Source: a virus. From it: a DNA stretch of 46,842 bases. The stretch covers positions 1 through 46,842 of the IMG/VR virus record IMGVR_UViG_3300047378_000893; one strand, given 5' to 3'. Positions 25,918-35,700 of this stretch are shown one piece after another. A program made the translations under genes and the position numbers. The notes below the pieces were generated by a model. That model worked only from the letters and a program-made list of their open reading frames with translations. It did no database searches and had not been told where the DNA came from. How positions within the stretch are numbered: position 1 is the first letter of the stretch; each line of letters begins with the position of its first letter.

Positions 25918-28900
25918 TTATTCCTTGTTAATTTGTTGTTTGAGTTGATTAACTTCATTTGATAACTCTTTAATTCCTTCTATTAGTAGAGATACTAGTT
26001 TATCATATTTAACTGCCTTATATCCATCTTCTCTCTCCACTACCAATTCAGGCAATACTGATTCGATTTCTTGAGCAATTACTCCGTAATCTTTACCTTT
26101 ATAAATATCTTGCTTATTTTCGTTCCAATTAAAACTATTACCAGAAATTTGATTTATTTTTTCTATTGGGTTTTTGATTGGTGAAATATTATCTTTTAAT
26201 CTTTCATCTGAAGATGCATATGCTACAATATCACCAGTCGCACTAAGTGTACCACTAACATAGAAATCATCATTAGTTTGTAATCTACTATCACTATGAT
26301 TCCAAGTTAATGTTATATTAGAATCACTTCCTCTATCAATTTCAATACCAGCTCCGTTTGCTGCTAATGAATTTGCTGAACCACTTGCAATTGTTATTAA
26401 TTTATCTTCAACTCTTAATTCCGATACTTGTAATTCTGTTGCTGAACCTTGTACTATTAAGTTTCCGTTTATTTCAACATTACCAGTGAAATCCCCATCT
26501 GCAAATGTTACACTAGTTCCATTCATTGCGGATGTTACACCACCAACAAAGTGAGAAGAACCCGTAGCAATAGCAACAACTGCTTCTCCACTATCGGTTG
26601 AACCACTCATACCTGCTCCCGCAGTTACTTTTGTAATATCACCCGCACCAACTGCTATTAAAGCTTCATCAATATAATCCTTTACTGCTCCTGCATTACC
26701 AAGTACAGCAGTATTACCATCCGAAATAGATGATGATACATGATAGAAAGCAGCAGTAGCTAAAGTTCTTTTTCCAACTACTCCACCAGAACCACTCATG
26801 AAAACATTATAATGAGTACTATCTAATCCGGAAACATCTTGAAGTGTTAACCCTTGGAATGTAGGTGAATCACCAGTTTGTAATCCAGTATCAACATTAG
26901 TATTTGCTCCATTTATTGTAGCTCTTACCGTACCTTGAGATGGTGATGAGAATGTTGAACCACTAATTACGTTTTCATCATTTATTATTTTCTTTATACC
27001 ATCATCAAAATGAGCAGAACCAGTATCTAATGATAAACTTCTATTTGTATCAATAGTACCACCACCACTCATACCTTTTCCACTACCAATTGTAATACTT
27101 GAGTGGTCAATATGTTCGTTTGCTACAAAGTTTGTAGTTGCATCATGGTCAACTTGTATTGAACCACTAACTACATCATCTCCTGTTATTTCTAAGTACC
27201 TTAAATCTAAATCAGTATGTAATTGTATAGAACCACTAAATACACCATCAGAATTCATCTTATCTTTTACATTGGTATCAAAGTTGGTTATTGTATCAGC
27301 GTTTACTTGAACAGAACCAGAAACTACTCCATTTACAGCATTTATCTCACCAACTATTGGTAAAGAACTACTAATTTCTGTTTCAGTTATGGTTAACCTT
27401 CGTGTACTTCCAACTGAAAAGTTTAATTCATCACCACTTTCAGTTCCCGCTATATGAACTGCATCAGAAGTCCATTTTATCTTATCATTATCACCTAATT
27501 TTATACCACCATTGTGAGTTGTTTCATTAGTAAAGGTTTTTGTTCCACTAAATGTTTGTGTACCACTTAAGTGTGCAGTATTTGATGATAAATATGCATC
27601 TGCGATAGCAGTACCTTGCCATACACCAGTTCCAATCGTTCCGACTGTTGTTATATTTGCTTGAGTGTAGTGTTCATCTGCACTAAAGTTTGTAGTTGCA
27701 TCATGGTCAACTTGAGATGAACCACTAATTACAGTTTCGGTATTTAATTTATCCTTTACATTGGTATCAAAGTTGGTTATTGTATCTGCATTTACTTGAG
27801 ATGAACCACTAAATACAGTTTCTGTGTTTAATTTTGTTTTTACTCTTGCATCAGTATAATATAAATTTGTAGAACCTTCTGATAAATCATCTGTATCTAA
27901 ATGATTTATATTGATTTGAGTTGAACCACTAATTACATCTTCTGCATTTAATTTTGTTTTTACTCTTGAATCAGTATAATAAAGATTACTACCCTCAGTA
28001 ACTTGGTCGGTATCAATACCGGTTAGTTCCCCACCTTCTCCTTTAAATCCTACTGATGAACTTACTTTTGCATCTAATACGAATGAAGTTGTATTATGGT
28101 CCCACTTTAATGATTTATCTGCTCCTGCTATTTCAATACCAGCACCATCAGCTGCCGCTGAATTTAATGAACCACTTGCAACGGTTATTAATTTATCTTC
28201 GATTCTTAATTCTGAAGTTTGAATTTCAGTTGCTGAACCTAAAACTGTTAAATTACCAGTTACCTCTACATTACCTGTGAAATCTCCATTATTGAAAACA
28301 ACATTATCAGTTGTTGCAATTCCTTGATTAGATGCTCCTAAATATCCCCATTGAGTTGATGATATAGTAGATGTTCCAATATTTGATAATTGAGTAGCTT
28401 CTGCACTTGTTAATGCAACACCTTGTACTTTTATAACAGTTGTATTGTTAGCATTACCACTTATATCTCCACCCATTGGTACTTGAGAAGAACCACTAAC
28501 TACTGTTTCAGTATTTAATTTAGTTTTTACCCTTGTATTGGTGTAGTAAAGATTAGTTGAACCTTCTGCTAAATCATCTGTATCTAAATGGTTTAGATTA
28601 ATTTGAGTTGAACCACTAACTACTGTTTCAGTATTTAATTTAGTTTTTACTCGTGTATCAGTATAATAAAGATTCGATGAACCTTCTGTTAAATCATCAG
28701 TATCAACCGATGGTAGTGAGGTAATTTGTGCCGAACCACTAACTACATCTTCTACATTTAATTTATCTTTAACATTAGAATCGAAATTGGTTATTGTATT
28801 TGCATTTACTTGAACAGAGCCACTAATTACGGTTTCAGCATTTAGTTTTGTTTTTACTCTCGCATCAGTATAATATAGATTTGATGAACCTTCTGCAATA

Positions 28901-29979
28901 TCATTTGTATCGAATCCTGTATAATCGGCATCGTTTAATATTACTTGAGATGAACCACTAATTACATCTTCTACATTTAATTTATCTTTAACATTGGAAT
29001 CAAAGTTAGTTACATTATCTGCATTTACTTGAGATGAACCACTAATTACGGTTTCTGTGTTTAATTTTGCTTTTACACCATCGGTGAATGTGGATGAATC
29101 ATTAATTAATTCAATATTATCAGTATTTACAACAATACCATTGTTTGCAGATTCAACATTAAATGTTCTTGTTGATGCAATTGTACCACCACCAGTTAAA
29201 CCAGCTCCTGCTGTCATTGTTACTGAAGTGTGGTTTATGTGTTCATTAGAAACAAAGTTTGTAGTTGCATCATGGTCAACTTGTATTGAACCACTAACTA
29301 CTGTTTCTGTATTTAGTTTTTTCTTTACTCCATCTAAGAAATGTACTGAACCGGTTGATAGGGTTATTGTTCTATTACCCGCAATGTTACCACCACCACT
29401 CATACCACTTCCAGCAAAAATACTAACTTGTGTGTGATTAATGTGTTCGTTAGAAACAAAGTTTGTAGTTGAATCGTGGTCTATTTGAATCGAACCACTA
29501 ACTACATCATCTCCGTCTATTTCTAAAAATTTAGTGTAATCTGAGATTTGTTGAGATGAAGATACTATATTACTACCTGGTAATGTTACATCATCAATCG
29601 ATGCAGAAACAACGAATAAATTTCTCCATTTTTTTGTACTTGAACCTAAATCATAATCATTAGATGAAGATGGTATTAATGAACCACTAAATTGTCCTTG
29701 TACTGTAATATTATCTTGTATCTCATCACCAATAATAATATTACCACTTAAACTAACATTCCTTGCAGATAAATCTCCTGTCAATGTTATATTTGATGCG
29801 GTTATATCACCTGTTAATTCTACTGAACCCGTATTACCACCGAGATTTACTAGAGTAATTTGTTCACCATCTTCAGTACCATATCCAACCAACACCGTAT
29901 TGTTAGATGTGTTAAAAAAAGGTTCTGATATCTGTGGTGAGGTGAAAGAACTACCTCTTCTTAGTTTTAATGTTGCCAT
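25918..29979 (-). CDS. Large tail fibre with N-terminal attachment module and C-terminal S74 chaperone
   Basis: A 1353-aa protein. Residues 1-50 (LKLRRGSSFTSPQISEPFFN, NTVLVGYGTEDGEQITLVNL) form an attachment-type module. Next come many copies of the roughly 33-aa unit with NLYYTDARVKTKLN and VVSGSSQV. A longer module (GSATEIQTSELRIEDKLI) occurs twice, near residues 575-620 and 1165-1210. The C-terminal 97 residues are an S74 chaperone: SDERLKDN with Ser1257, YGVIAQEIESVLPELVVERE, and a final coiled coil. It ends 3 bases before the next fibre starts. Together the two genes look like successive segments of one long fibre, or two alternative fibres. Promoter-like motif and terminator of the previous unit lie directly upstream. 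Confidence 0.87.
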   Translation of the reverse strand: MATLKLRRGSSFTSPQISEPFFNTSNNTVLVGYGTEDGEQITLVNLGGNTGSVELTGDITASNITLTGDLSARNVSLSGNIIIGDEIQDNITVQGQFSGSLIPSSSNDYDLGSSTKKWRNLFVVSASIDDVTLPGSNIVSSSQQISDYTKFLEIDGDDVVSGSIQIDHDSTTNFVSNEHINHTQVSIFAGSGMSGGGNIAGNRTITLSTGSVHFLDGVKKKLNTETVVSGSIQVDHDATTNFVSNEHINHTSVTMTAGAGLTGGGTIASTRTFNVESANNGIVVNTDNIELINDSSTFTDGVKAKLNTETVISGSSQVNADNVTNFDSNVKDKLNVEDVISGSSQVILNDADYTGFDTNDIAEGSSNLYYTDARVKTKLNAETVISGSVQVNANTITNFDSNVKDKLNVEDVVSGSAQITSLPSVDTDDLTEGSSNLYYTDTRVKTKLNTETVVSGSTQINLNHLDTDDLAEGSTNLYYTNTRVKTKLNTETVVSGSSQVPMGGDISGNANNTTVIKVQGVALTSAEATQLSNIGTSTISSTQWGYLGASNQGIATTDNVVFNNGDFTGNVEVTGNLTVLGSATEIQTSELRIEDKLITVASGSLNSAAADGAGIEIAGADKSLKWDHNTTSFVLDAKVSSSVGFKGEGGELTGIDTDQVTEGSNLYYTDSRVKTKLNAEDVISGSTQININHLDTDDLSEGSTNLYYTDARVKTKLNTETVFSGSSQVNADTITNFDTNVKDKLNTETVISGSSQVDHDATTNFSADEHYTQANITTVGTIGTGVWQGTAIADAYLSSNTAHLSGTQTFSGTKTFTNETTHNGGIKLGDNDKIKWTSDAVHIAGTESGDELNFSVGSTRRLTITETEISSSLPIVGEINAVNGVVSGSVQVNADTITNFDTNVKDKMNSDGVFSGSIQLHTDLDLRYLEITGDDVVSGSIQVDHDATTNFVANEHIDHSSITIGSGKGMSGGGTIDTNRSLSLDTGSAHFDDGIKKIINDENVISGSTFSSPSQGTVRATINGANTNVDTGLQTGDSPTFQGLTLQDVSGLDSTHYNVFMSGSGGVVGKRTLATAAFYHVSSSISDGNTAVLGNAGAVKDYIDEALIAVGAGDITKVTAGAGMSGSTDSGEAVVAIATGSSHFVGGVTSAMNGTSVTFADGDFTGNVEINGNLIVQGSATELQVSELRVEDKLITIASGSANSLAANGAGIEIDRGSDSNITLTWNHSDSRLQTNDDFYVSGTLSATGDIVAYASSDERLKDNISPIKNPIEKINQISGNSFNWNENKQDIYKGKDYGVIAQEIESVLPELVVEREDGYKAVKYDKLVSLLIEGIKELSNEVNQLKQQINKE
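26194..26211 (-). other. S74 autocleavage motif of the large fibre
   Basis: Encodes S-D-E-R-L-K, and the predicted cut removes the last 97 residues. The same 18 bases occur at 19081-19098. Confidence 0.7.
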
Positions 29980-30004
29980 TTAATGTCTTTTCCCATTTAT
30001 TTTA

Positions 30005-30014
30005 TATAAATATA
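30005..30014 (-). promoter_or_regulatory. Late promoter-like motif upstream of the paired S74 fibres
   Basis: Exact TATATTTATA on the coding strand, preceded by TAGATAGGG, 25 bases before ATG 29979. Confidence 0.6.
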
Positions 30015-30084
30015 CCCTATCTATGCTTTTCTGTTTATTGATAGTATAACTTCACTTATATAAGTATAAGAAATTAAAAAGTAT

Positions 30085-30117
30085 AAAAAAATCCCACACC
30101 TTTTGAGTGTGGGATTT
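30085..30117 (-). terminator. Intrinsic terminator after the 636-aa fibre gene
   Basis: On the minus strand a 10-bp stem (AATCCCACAC with GTGTGGGATT, 7-base loop) runs into TTTTTTT. A strong canonical terminator. Confidence 0.92.
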
Positions 30118-30145
30118 GTAATTAAATCAATATTAGTACAAATTA

Positions 30146-32056
30146 TTAAAATGTACCACCATCGATAGTATTTGTTGCTGAATATGTCCCACTTCCATTT
30201 GAAACTAAGAAATCACCATCAGTACTTGAAGCAATTGATACTAATTGTTTAGAACCATTTGAAACTAAGAATGAAGATGCAGTTAAACCACTAAGAATTA
30301 AATCATTTGAAATTGTTACAGTTGTACCACTTTCAGAAATAATAGAATCAGTAATTACACCATCAGCTGAGAATTTAGTTATTTTCCCTGCAGTATCAGT
30401 TCCGTTACCAACAATTACCCTAGCTTCAGAATCTTTCGCTCCAGCTTTCCAATAATCATTAGTACCATCCCAAAGAATAGAACCACTTGTTAAGTTACCA
30501 CCAGTTACATCAGAAACATAAAGTCCACCATCGGTAGCAGAACCACCATAGTTAACGTTGATGATATTATCTTCAACATTTAATGTAGTAGTGTTAGTTT
30601 GAACAGTATCTCCACTTACAGTTAAGTTACCACTAATTATCATGTTACCACCAACTGTTACGTTATCAGGTAATCCAATTTGTACTTGATTATTAGTTAC
30701 TGCAGTTGTTATTTCATTTGCAGTACCTGCGAATACTAAAGTATTTACACCAACATTTACTGTATCAGTAGCAGAACCATCTCCTATAACCAATCCTAAT
30801 GAACCAGATGTTAATTCTGAACCACCAAAATCAATTTTTGAATGATTTACTCCACTAATTTGTGTGTTAGTAAGTCCAGTTACTTGAGATGAACCACTAA
30901 TTACATCAGTTGCTCTTAAGAAAGCTTGTACATTGGTATCAAAGTTTGTGATTGAATCTGCATTTACTTGAGATGAACCACTAATTACAGTATCTGCATC
31001 TAATTTAAGTTTTACAAGTGCATCAGTATAACCAACTTTGGCGTTGTTTGTAGTAATGTTTCCTGCTTGAGTAGAAGTAATTGTTGTTGTATTACCTGCA
31101 AGTGCATCTCCAGCTCCTGTTCCTACAACTACTAAAGTTGGTAAGTTTGATATATCTGAAGAATAATCTACTTGTCCTAGTGTAATTGCTTGACCAGAAA
31201 TTGATAAATAATCTAATGAACCAGCTAATGTTACGTTAGTTGAGTTATCAGTTCCAGCTGCATCTACACCAATTGTAGTTCTAACTGCTCCTGCATCTGC
31301 ATCATCTAAAATAGTTTGAGCGAATGTTGAAGCAACTTGGTCTGAACCAGAAATTACACCATCTGCATCTATTTTAAGTTTTACTCTTGCATCTGTATAA
31401 AAAAGATTACTTGAACCTTCTGTTAGTTCATCTGTATTATCTTGAGCTGCTGCTTTAGAATCTACATATGCTTTTATAGATTGTTGAGTTGGTACTTTAG
31501 TTGCTGAATTGGATGAGAAGTTATCTTCATCGATAGAAACTAAATCTAATATTTGTTGTGCTCCTGAAACGAATCCACTTGCATCAGTATCTAAATTAAG
31601 AGTTACCGCTGAATTAGATGATTGGTTACTAGTAAATGTACCACCACCACTTAGGTTTGTTCCTGCAGTTATAGTAAGTGTTGAATCGTTTACACCACCC
31701 AAACTTTGTACTTGTGCAGAAGAAGATACTAAACCTGTACCATCTAAATCTAACGAAGTTTTCTTAAGAACGATATCAATATTTCCATCATTTCTTAAAA
31801 TTTGTAATTTTTTATCGGTTGTGTTGTAAAATGGTAACCCATTTACACCCACATCATAAGAAGTCATATTTGGTGAAGAAGAACCTGTTAAGATTTTGTT
31901 CACCGAGGTTAAATCAGAATGGTTTCCAACAAAGACCAAACCATCCGCTAATGCAGATATCGTTGAACCCGTTACAACTAGTAATTCACCTTTATTGGCG
32001 GTTACTCCACTCAAATCTTCTAATACACCTCTTTTGTGCTGAATAATTTGTGCCAT
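30146..32056 (-). CDS. Tail fibre-type protein, 636 aa
   Basis: The N-terminal module IIQHKRGVLEDLSGVTANKGE plus ADGLVFVGNHSDL is an attachment-type domain like those of the genes at 17639 and 25918. The centre repeats VISGSSQV, NLFYTDARVKLK and AGSLDYLSISGQAITLGQVD, which are shared with the 2368-aa fibre. A module NTTTLNVEDNIINVNYGG (residues about 495-570) also has a counterpart in the 2368-aa fibre. The C-terminus (LVSNGSKQLVSIASSTDGDF, GTYSATNTIDGGTF) is short, with no S74 chaperone. AAGGAAA precedes the ATG, and the leader is about 95 bases from the promoter-like motif. Confidence 0.8.
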   Translation of the reverse strand: MAQIIQHKRGVLEDLSGVTANKGELLVVTGSTISALADGLVFVGNHSDLTSVNKILTGSSSPNMTSYDVGVNGLPFYNTTDKKLQILRNDGNIDIVLKKTSLDLDGTGLVSSSAQVQSLGGVNDSTLTITAGTNLSGGGTFTSNQSSNSAVTLNLDTDASGFVSGAQQILDLVSIDEDNFSSNSATKVPTQQSIKAYVDSKAAAQDNTDELTEGSSNLFYTDARVKLKIDADGVISGSDQVASTFAQTILDDADAGAVRTTIGVDAAGTDNSTNVTLAGSLDYLSISGQAITLGQVDYSSDISNLPTLVVVGTGAGDALAGNTTTITSTQAGNITTNNAKVGYTDALVKLKLDADTVISGSSQVNADSITNFDTNVQAFLRATDVISGSSQVTGLTNTQISGVNHSKIDFGGSELTSGSLGLVIGDGSATDTVNVGVNTLVFAGTANEITTAVTNNQVQIGLPDNVTVGGNMIISGNLTVSGDTVQTNTTTLNVEDNIINVNYGGSATDGGLYVSDVTGGNLTSGSILWDGTNDYWKAGAKDSEARVIVGNGTDTAGKITKFSADGVITDSIISESGTTVTISNDLILSGLTASSFLVSNGSKQLVSIASSTDGDFLVSNGSGTYSATNTIDGGTF

Positions 32057-32131
32057 TGTTTTTTTTTTCCTTTTGTTATATTAATTAATAAATGTTAACC
32101 TTTATTTTTTCGGGTCATTTGCCCTAGTTGC

Positions 32132-32143
32132 AACTATATAGTT
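32132..32143 (-). promoter_or_regulatory. Leader palindrome near the 5' end of the 636-aa fibre mRNA
   Basis: AACTATATAGTT is a perfect 12-bp palindrome about 7 bases downstream of the promoter-like motif. A second small stem, GGGCAAATGACCC, follows in the leader. Function unknown. Confidence 0.3.
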
Positions 32144-32150
32144 TTCTTAG

Positions 32151-32160
32151 TATAAATATC
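32151..32160 (-). promoter_or_regulatory. Late promoter-like motif upstream of the 636-aa fibre
   Basis: The coding strand reads GATATTTATA, one mismatch from the consensus, 95 bases before ATG 32056. Confidence 0.45.
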
Positions 32161-32168
32161 TATCTTTA

Positions 32169-32759
32169 TTATATTAAACCACCGTCTAAGTTTATTTTTT
32201 GTACACCCTCTTGAAAATGAGTAGAACCAGTACTTACATTAATACCAGTTGAGTTTAAAAGAACACCATCACCTGCAGTTAGTTCTAATACAACATTTCC
32301 ACTCGATGCTCCACCAGTAATACCTTCATCAGATGTAAATACAGCGGTGATATCACCACCTCCACCTCCACCTCCTCCTCCTTCGAGAGAAGATAAATCT
32401 ATTGATTGAGATACTCTTGTTGAACCAGCTAAGTCTTCACCAAATAAAGTTAACGCACTTGTTGAACTATTAAATGATGCAGATACAAACGAACCACTAT
32501 TAAATGAGAAAGGAGAAAACGTTACTGAATCTACGAATGTATTTGGTGGGTCTGCTGGTGATACATTTGCTTTATATAATGAACCACTATCTTCTACATA
32601 TACAATTTGACCATCTGCAAAATAGTTTACTGATTCAGCATTTAAAGCAGTTGAAGTGTAAACTTTAAACGCGCCTTTAATTTTGTCAATATCTGCTAGT
32701 ACAATATTATTGCTTTGGGCAGTTGATGATAATTGTAATTTTGAACTATACGATGGCAT
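32169..32759 (-). CDS. Fibre-related protein with polyglycine hinge, 196 aa
   Basis: The N-terminus (SYSSKLQLSSTAQSNNIVLA, then FADGQIVYVEDSGSLYKA) looks like a small virion-binding beta domain. Residues about 127-136 are nine consecutive Gly, preceded by SIDLSSLE. The C-terminal third (DITAVFTSDEGITGGASSGN, ELTAGDGVLLNSTGINVS, STHFQEGVQKINLDGG) is the start of a fibre repeat of the type seen in the 1353-aa fibre, and it stops abruptly. It therefore looks like a short or truncated fibre gene, or the separate base segment of the following fibre. AAAGGAAA upstream of ATG. Confidence 0.7.
   Translation of the reverse strand: MPSYSSKLQLSSTAQSNNIVLADIDKIKGAFKVYTSTALNAESVNYFADGQIVYVEDSGSLYKANVSPADPPNTFVDSVTFSPFSFNSGSFVSASFNSSTSALTLFGEDLAGSTRVSQSIDLSSLEGGGGGGGGGDITAVFTSDEGITGGASSGNVVLELTAGDGVLLNSTGINVSTGSTHFQEGVQKINLDGGLI
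32355..32381 (-). repeat. Polyglycine (CCA/CCT) triplet tract
   Basis: Nine consecutive Gly codons on the minus strand. Changes in unit number would alter hinge length without changing the frame. Confidence 0.7.
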
Positions 32760-32774
32760 TTTTCTTTTCCTTTA

Positions 32775-32785
32775 TATTAAATATA
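32775..32785 (-). promoter_or_regulatory. Weak promoter-like motif
   Basis: The coding strand reads TATATTTAATA upstream of the gene at 32169-32759, a degenerate version of the consensus. Confidence 0.25.
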
Positions 32786-32795
32786 TTATTTTTCA

Positions 32796-35700
32796 TTATA
32801 CACCCCCACTTCCACTTTCCGCATTTAATCCTAAATTAAAATTAGTTGAACTTGCAACTTGGTTTGTTGCTCCAACTACATACCAATTTGTATATCCAAG
32901 GTGTGCAGTTGCTAGTGTTATTTGATTGATATCTGATGATTCTAATGTGTTTGAACCATCAATTGTTGTTCCATCAGTTCCAACTTCCAAAACATACCTT
33001 CCAGTCGTAGAACCACCATATGAATCGGTTGTAGTTGTTGGTATTCCACCCATATCACTTGTAGATGGGAATATTATAATAAAGTGATTACTATTGGTTC
33101 TACTTATTACACCACTACTTCCCATTGCTCTTAATACATCATGTACATTTGCTCCTGTACCTTCTGCTAATTTAGATGCAGTTTGTGTACCACCAAATGA
33201 ATAGGTAAATGAACTATCACCTAGTACATCATCATTTATTATTTGGTCAATAAATCCAATATCACTATATGGTGTTGCTACTGGTGGAGTTGAACCATCT
33301 TCACTACTAATACCAATTGAAGTATTATATGTTGAGTTGTTATATCCACTATCGTACACATAAACCTTTCCGTAATCTGCAGATGTTGCAACTGTGAAAC
33401 TTCTACTATTATAATCGGTACTCTTACCAAAGTTATCAGTTACTCTTACATTATAATTGTAAGTTGCAGCTGATAAATTACCAGATGCTTGTATTCCAAC
33501 CGAAGAAGAGTTTGCATTTGTGTACACCAATTGTAATGAACTTGCATCCGTACCACTTAGTGATGCTGAGAATGGAGTATCTGATTCTGTATCAGAAATA
33601 CTCATACTAACCATAGTAGTACCCGTTGTTGCATTATCGGTTTCAAAGTTTGAAGTTTGATTTGTAAATGTAGCAGTTGGTGCTAGATTAGCAAATACAT
33701 TCGCAGTTACAGTTCCACTTCCAGCATTACCATATTGGTCTTGGAATCCGATTGTTGAAACAATATCATCACCACTTGAAGTAGTTGAACCACTAATATC
33801 CAATGCAAGTGATAATTGTCCACTTGTATTTATTGATATTGCCGGATTTGATGAAGTCCATGATGAACCTTGTACTACTTGTGAACCATAGTTTGGTGAA
33901 TAAGATACACTCATTTGTGATTGGTTACCTGCACCAAATCCACTTGCATCTCTAATTGCTTCTCCATTTTCTCCTGATTCTATGATGTAAGAAGTTGTAT
34001 CTCCACCAAGTGTACCATCATTCGCTGATGCGATTGTTATTGTTTTACTACTATATGTTGTTGATTTATCATAGTTATCAGTAACTTTAAGATTGTAATT
34101 TAAAGTTCCAGCAGATAAATCTTCATTTGCTCTTATATAAACAGATGATGAATTAGAGTTTTGATAATCTAAATTAAGTTTAGATGCATCCGTTCCACTC
34201 AATGAAGCAGAATATGGTGTATCCCCTTCTGTATCTGTAATTCCTACAAGAACTAAGTTTGTATTTGTTGTTGCTAAATTAGCATTTAAGTTTGATGTTT
34301 GATTTGTAAATGTTGCAGTTGGTGCATCATTTTCTAAAATAGTTACACTTAAACTATCAGTAGTTTGAGTACCGAATGTATTTGTAAATGTAATTGTTGA
34401 TGTTAATGAATCTCCACTTTGTTTAGCAGAACCACTTATATCAAATCCTATTGATAAATTACCATTTGAATTTATTGCAATTTCTGAATTAGATGATGCC
34501 CATGTACCACTTTGATTTGAATTGTAATCTGCTTGTGTTGAACCATAATTTGTTGTCTTTATAGTTGTACCACTTTGTTCTGATTCTTTTATATAAGGAC
34601 CAGCAGACCAATTATCTGATATAGTTGCTGCAATATCATCTGAAACTGGTACACTAACAACTGAAGCTGATGAGATTGTTTCATTAAACGTATCTCGTAT
34701 TGTTACTCTATATTGATATTCATTTATTAAATCAGAATTTAAATGAACTCCTGTTTTTCTTGTTACATTACCACTTGAATCCATGTTGAATGGATTTTCA
34801 TGTGGGTCAGTTGCTTGTGATGTTCCACCATATGAACCACTAGCTACAACTGAACCATCTAGTATTAGTTTATGTAAATTAAAAGATACAAATGATATTG
34901 AATCACTTTCATTATCAGTTGCAGATATATTACCAGCTGATGCTCCATTTGATGAATTTTCATTTAGTCCAGTTACTTGTTGATTACTTAACGTTGGTGC
35001 TAAGTTATCAGTTACATTTATGGTAATTGGTAAGAAAGTTCTTGAATCGGAATCTTCACCACTTTCATAATGTGCATCCGAAGCAGTTATACTAAATGTA
35101 TAAGTTGTTTGTTGTTCATAATCTAATGAACCAGTATTTTGTCTAATATCAACATAAGTTGAATATTTTGTTATATCGAAATGATTATTATCAATCGATG
35201 ATGAGGTGATAGTGATTGCATCACCTTCCGTATCTGTAAAGAATACTCTTTTTACCAAAGTATTATTTGTAGAGTTTTCATTTAAGTTAGATGTTACAGA
35301 AGTAATAACATTTCCACCAGTTGAACCTTCTCTAAATTTAGGTGATTCATTTGGTGTTACAAATATCGTAATATCCTTTTCAACAATTGCATTAAATGTA
35401 TCTGTTGCAGTTGCAGTAAATGTATGTCCATGTACTCCACCTACTGAATCAGTATTGAATGATGATGATACTGCTAAAGCATTTAAAGTTAGAACACCAT
35501 TTGATGCTACTCTAACTAAATCATCAGTATAAGATGAAGCAGTTCCGAATGTGAGTGATTGTCCTTCAGCATCTGTTCCTGCAATAGTTACAATTGTTGA
35601 ACCATTTGATGTATATTCTTCTATTGTTTGATTACCTGTTGTTATAGTTGGAGTAGTGTTAGGGAAGAATACTTTAGTTATAAATTCTTCAACTGAACCA

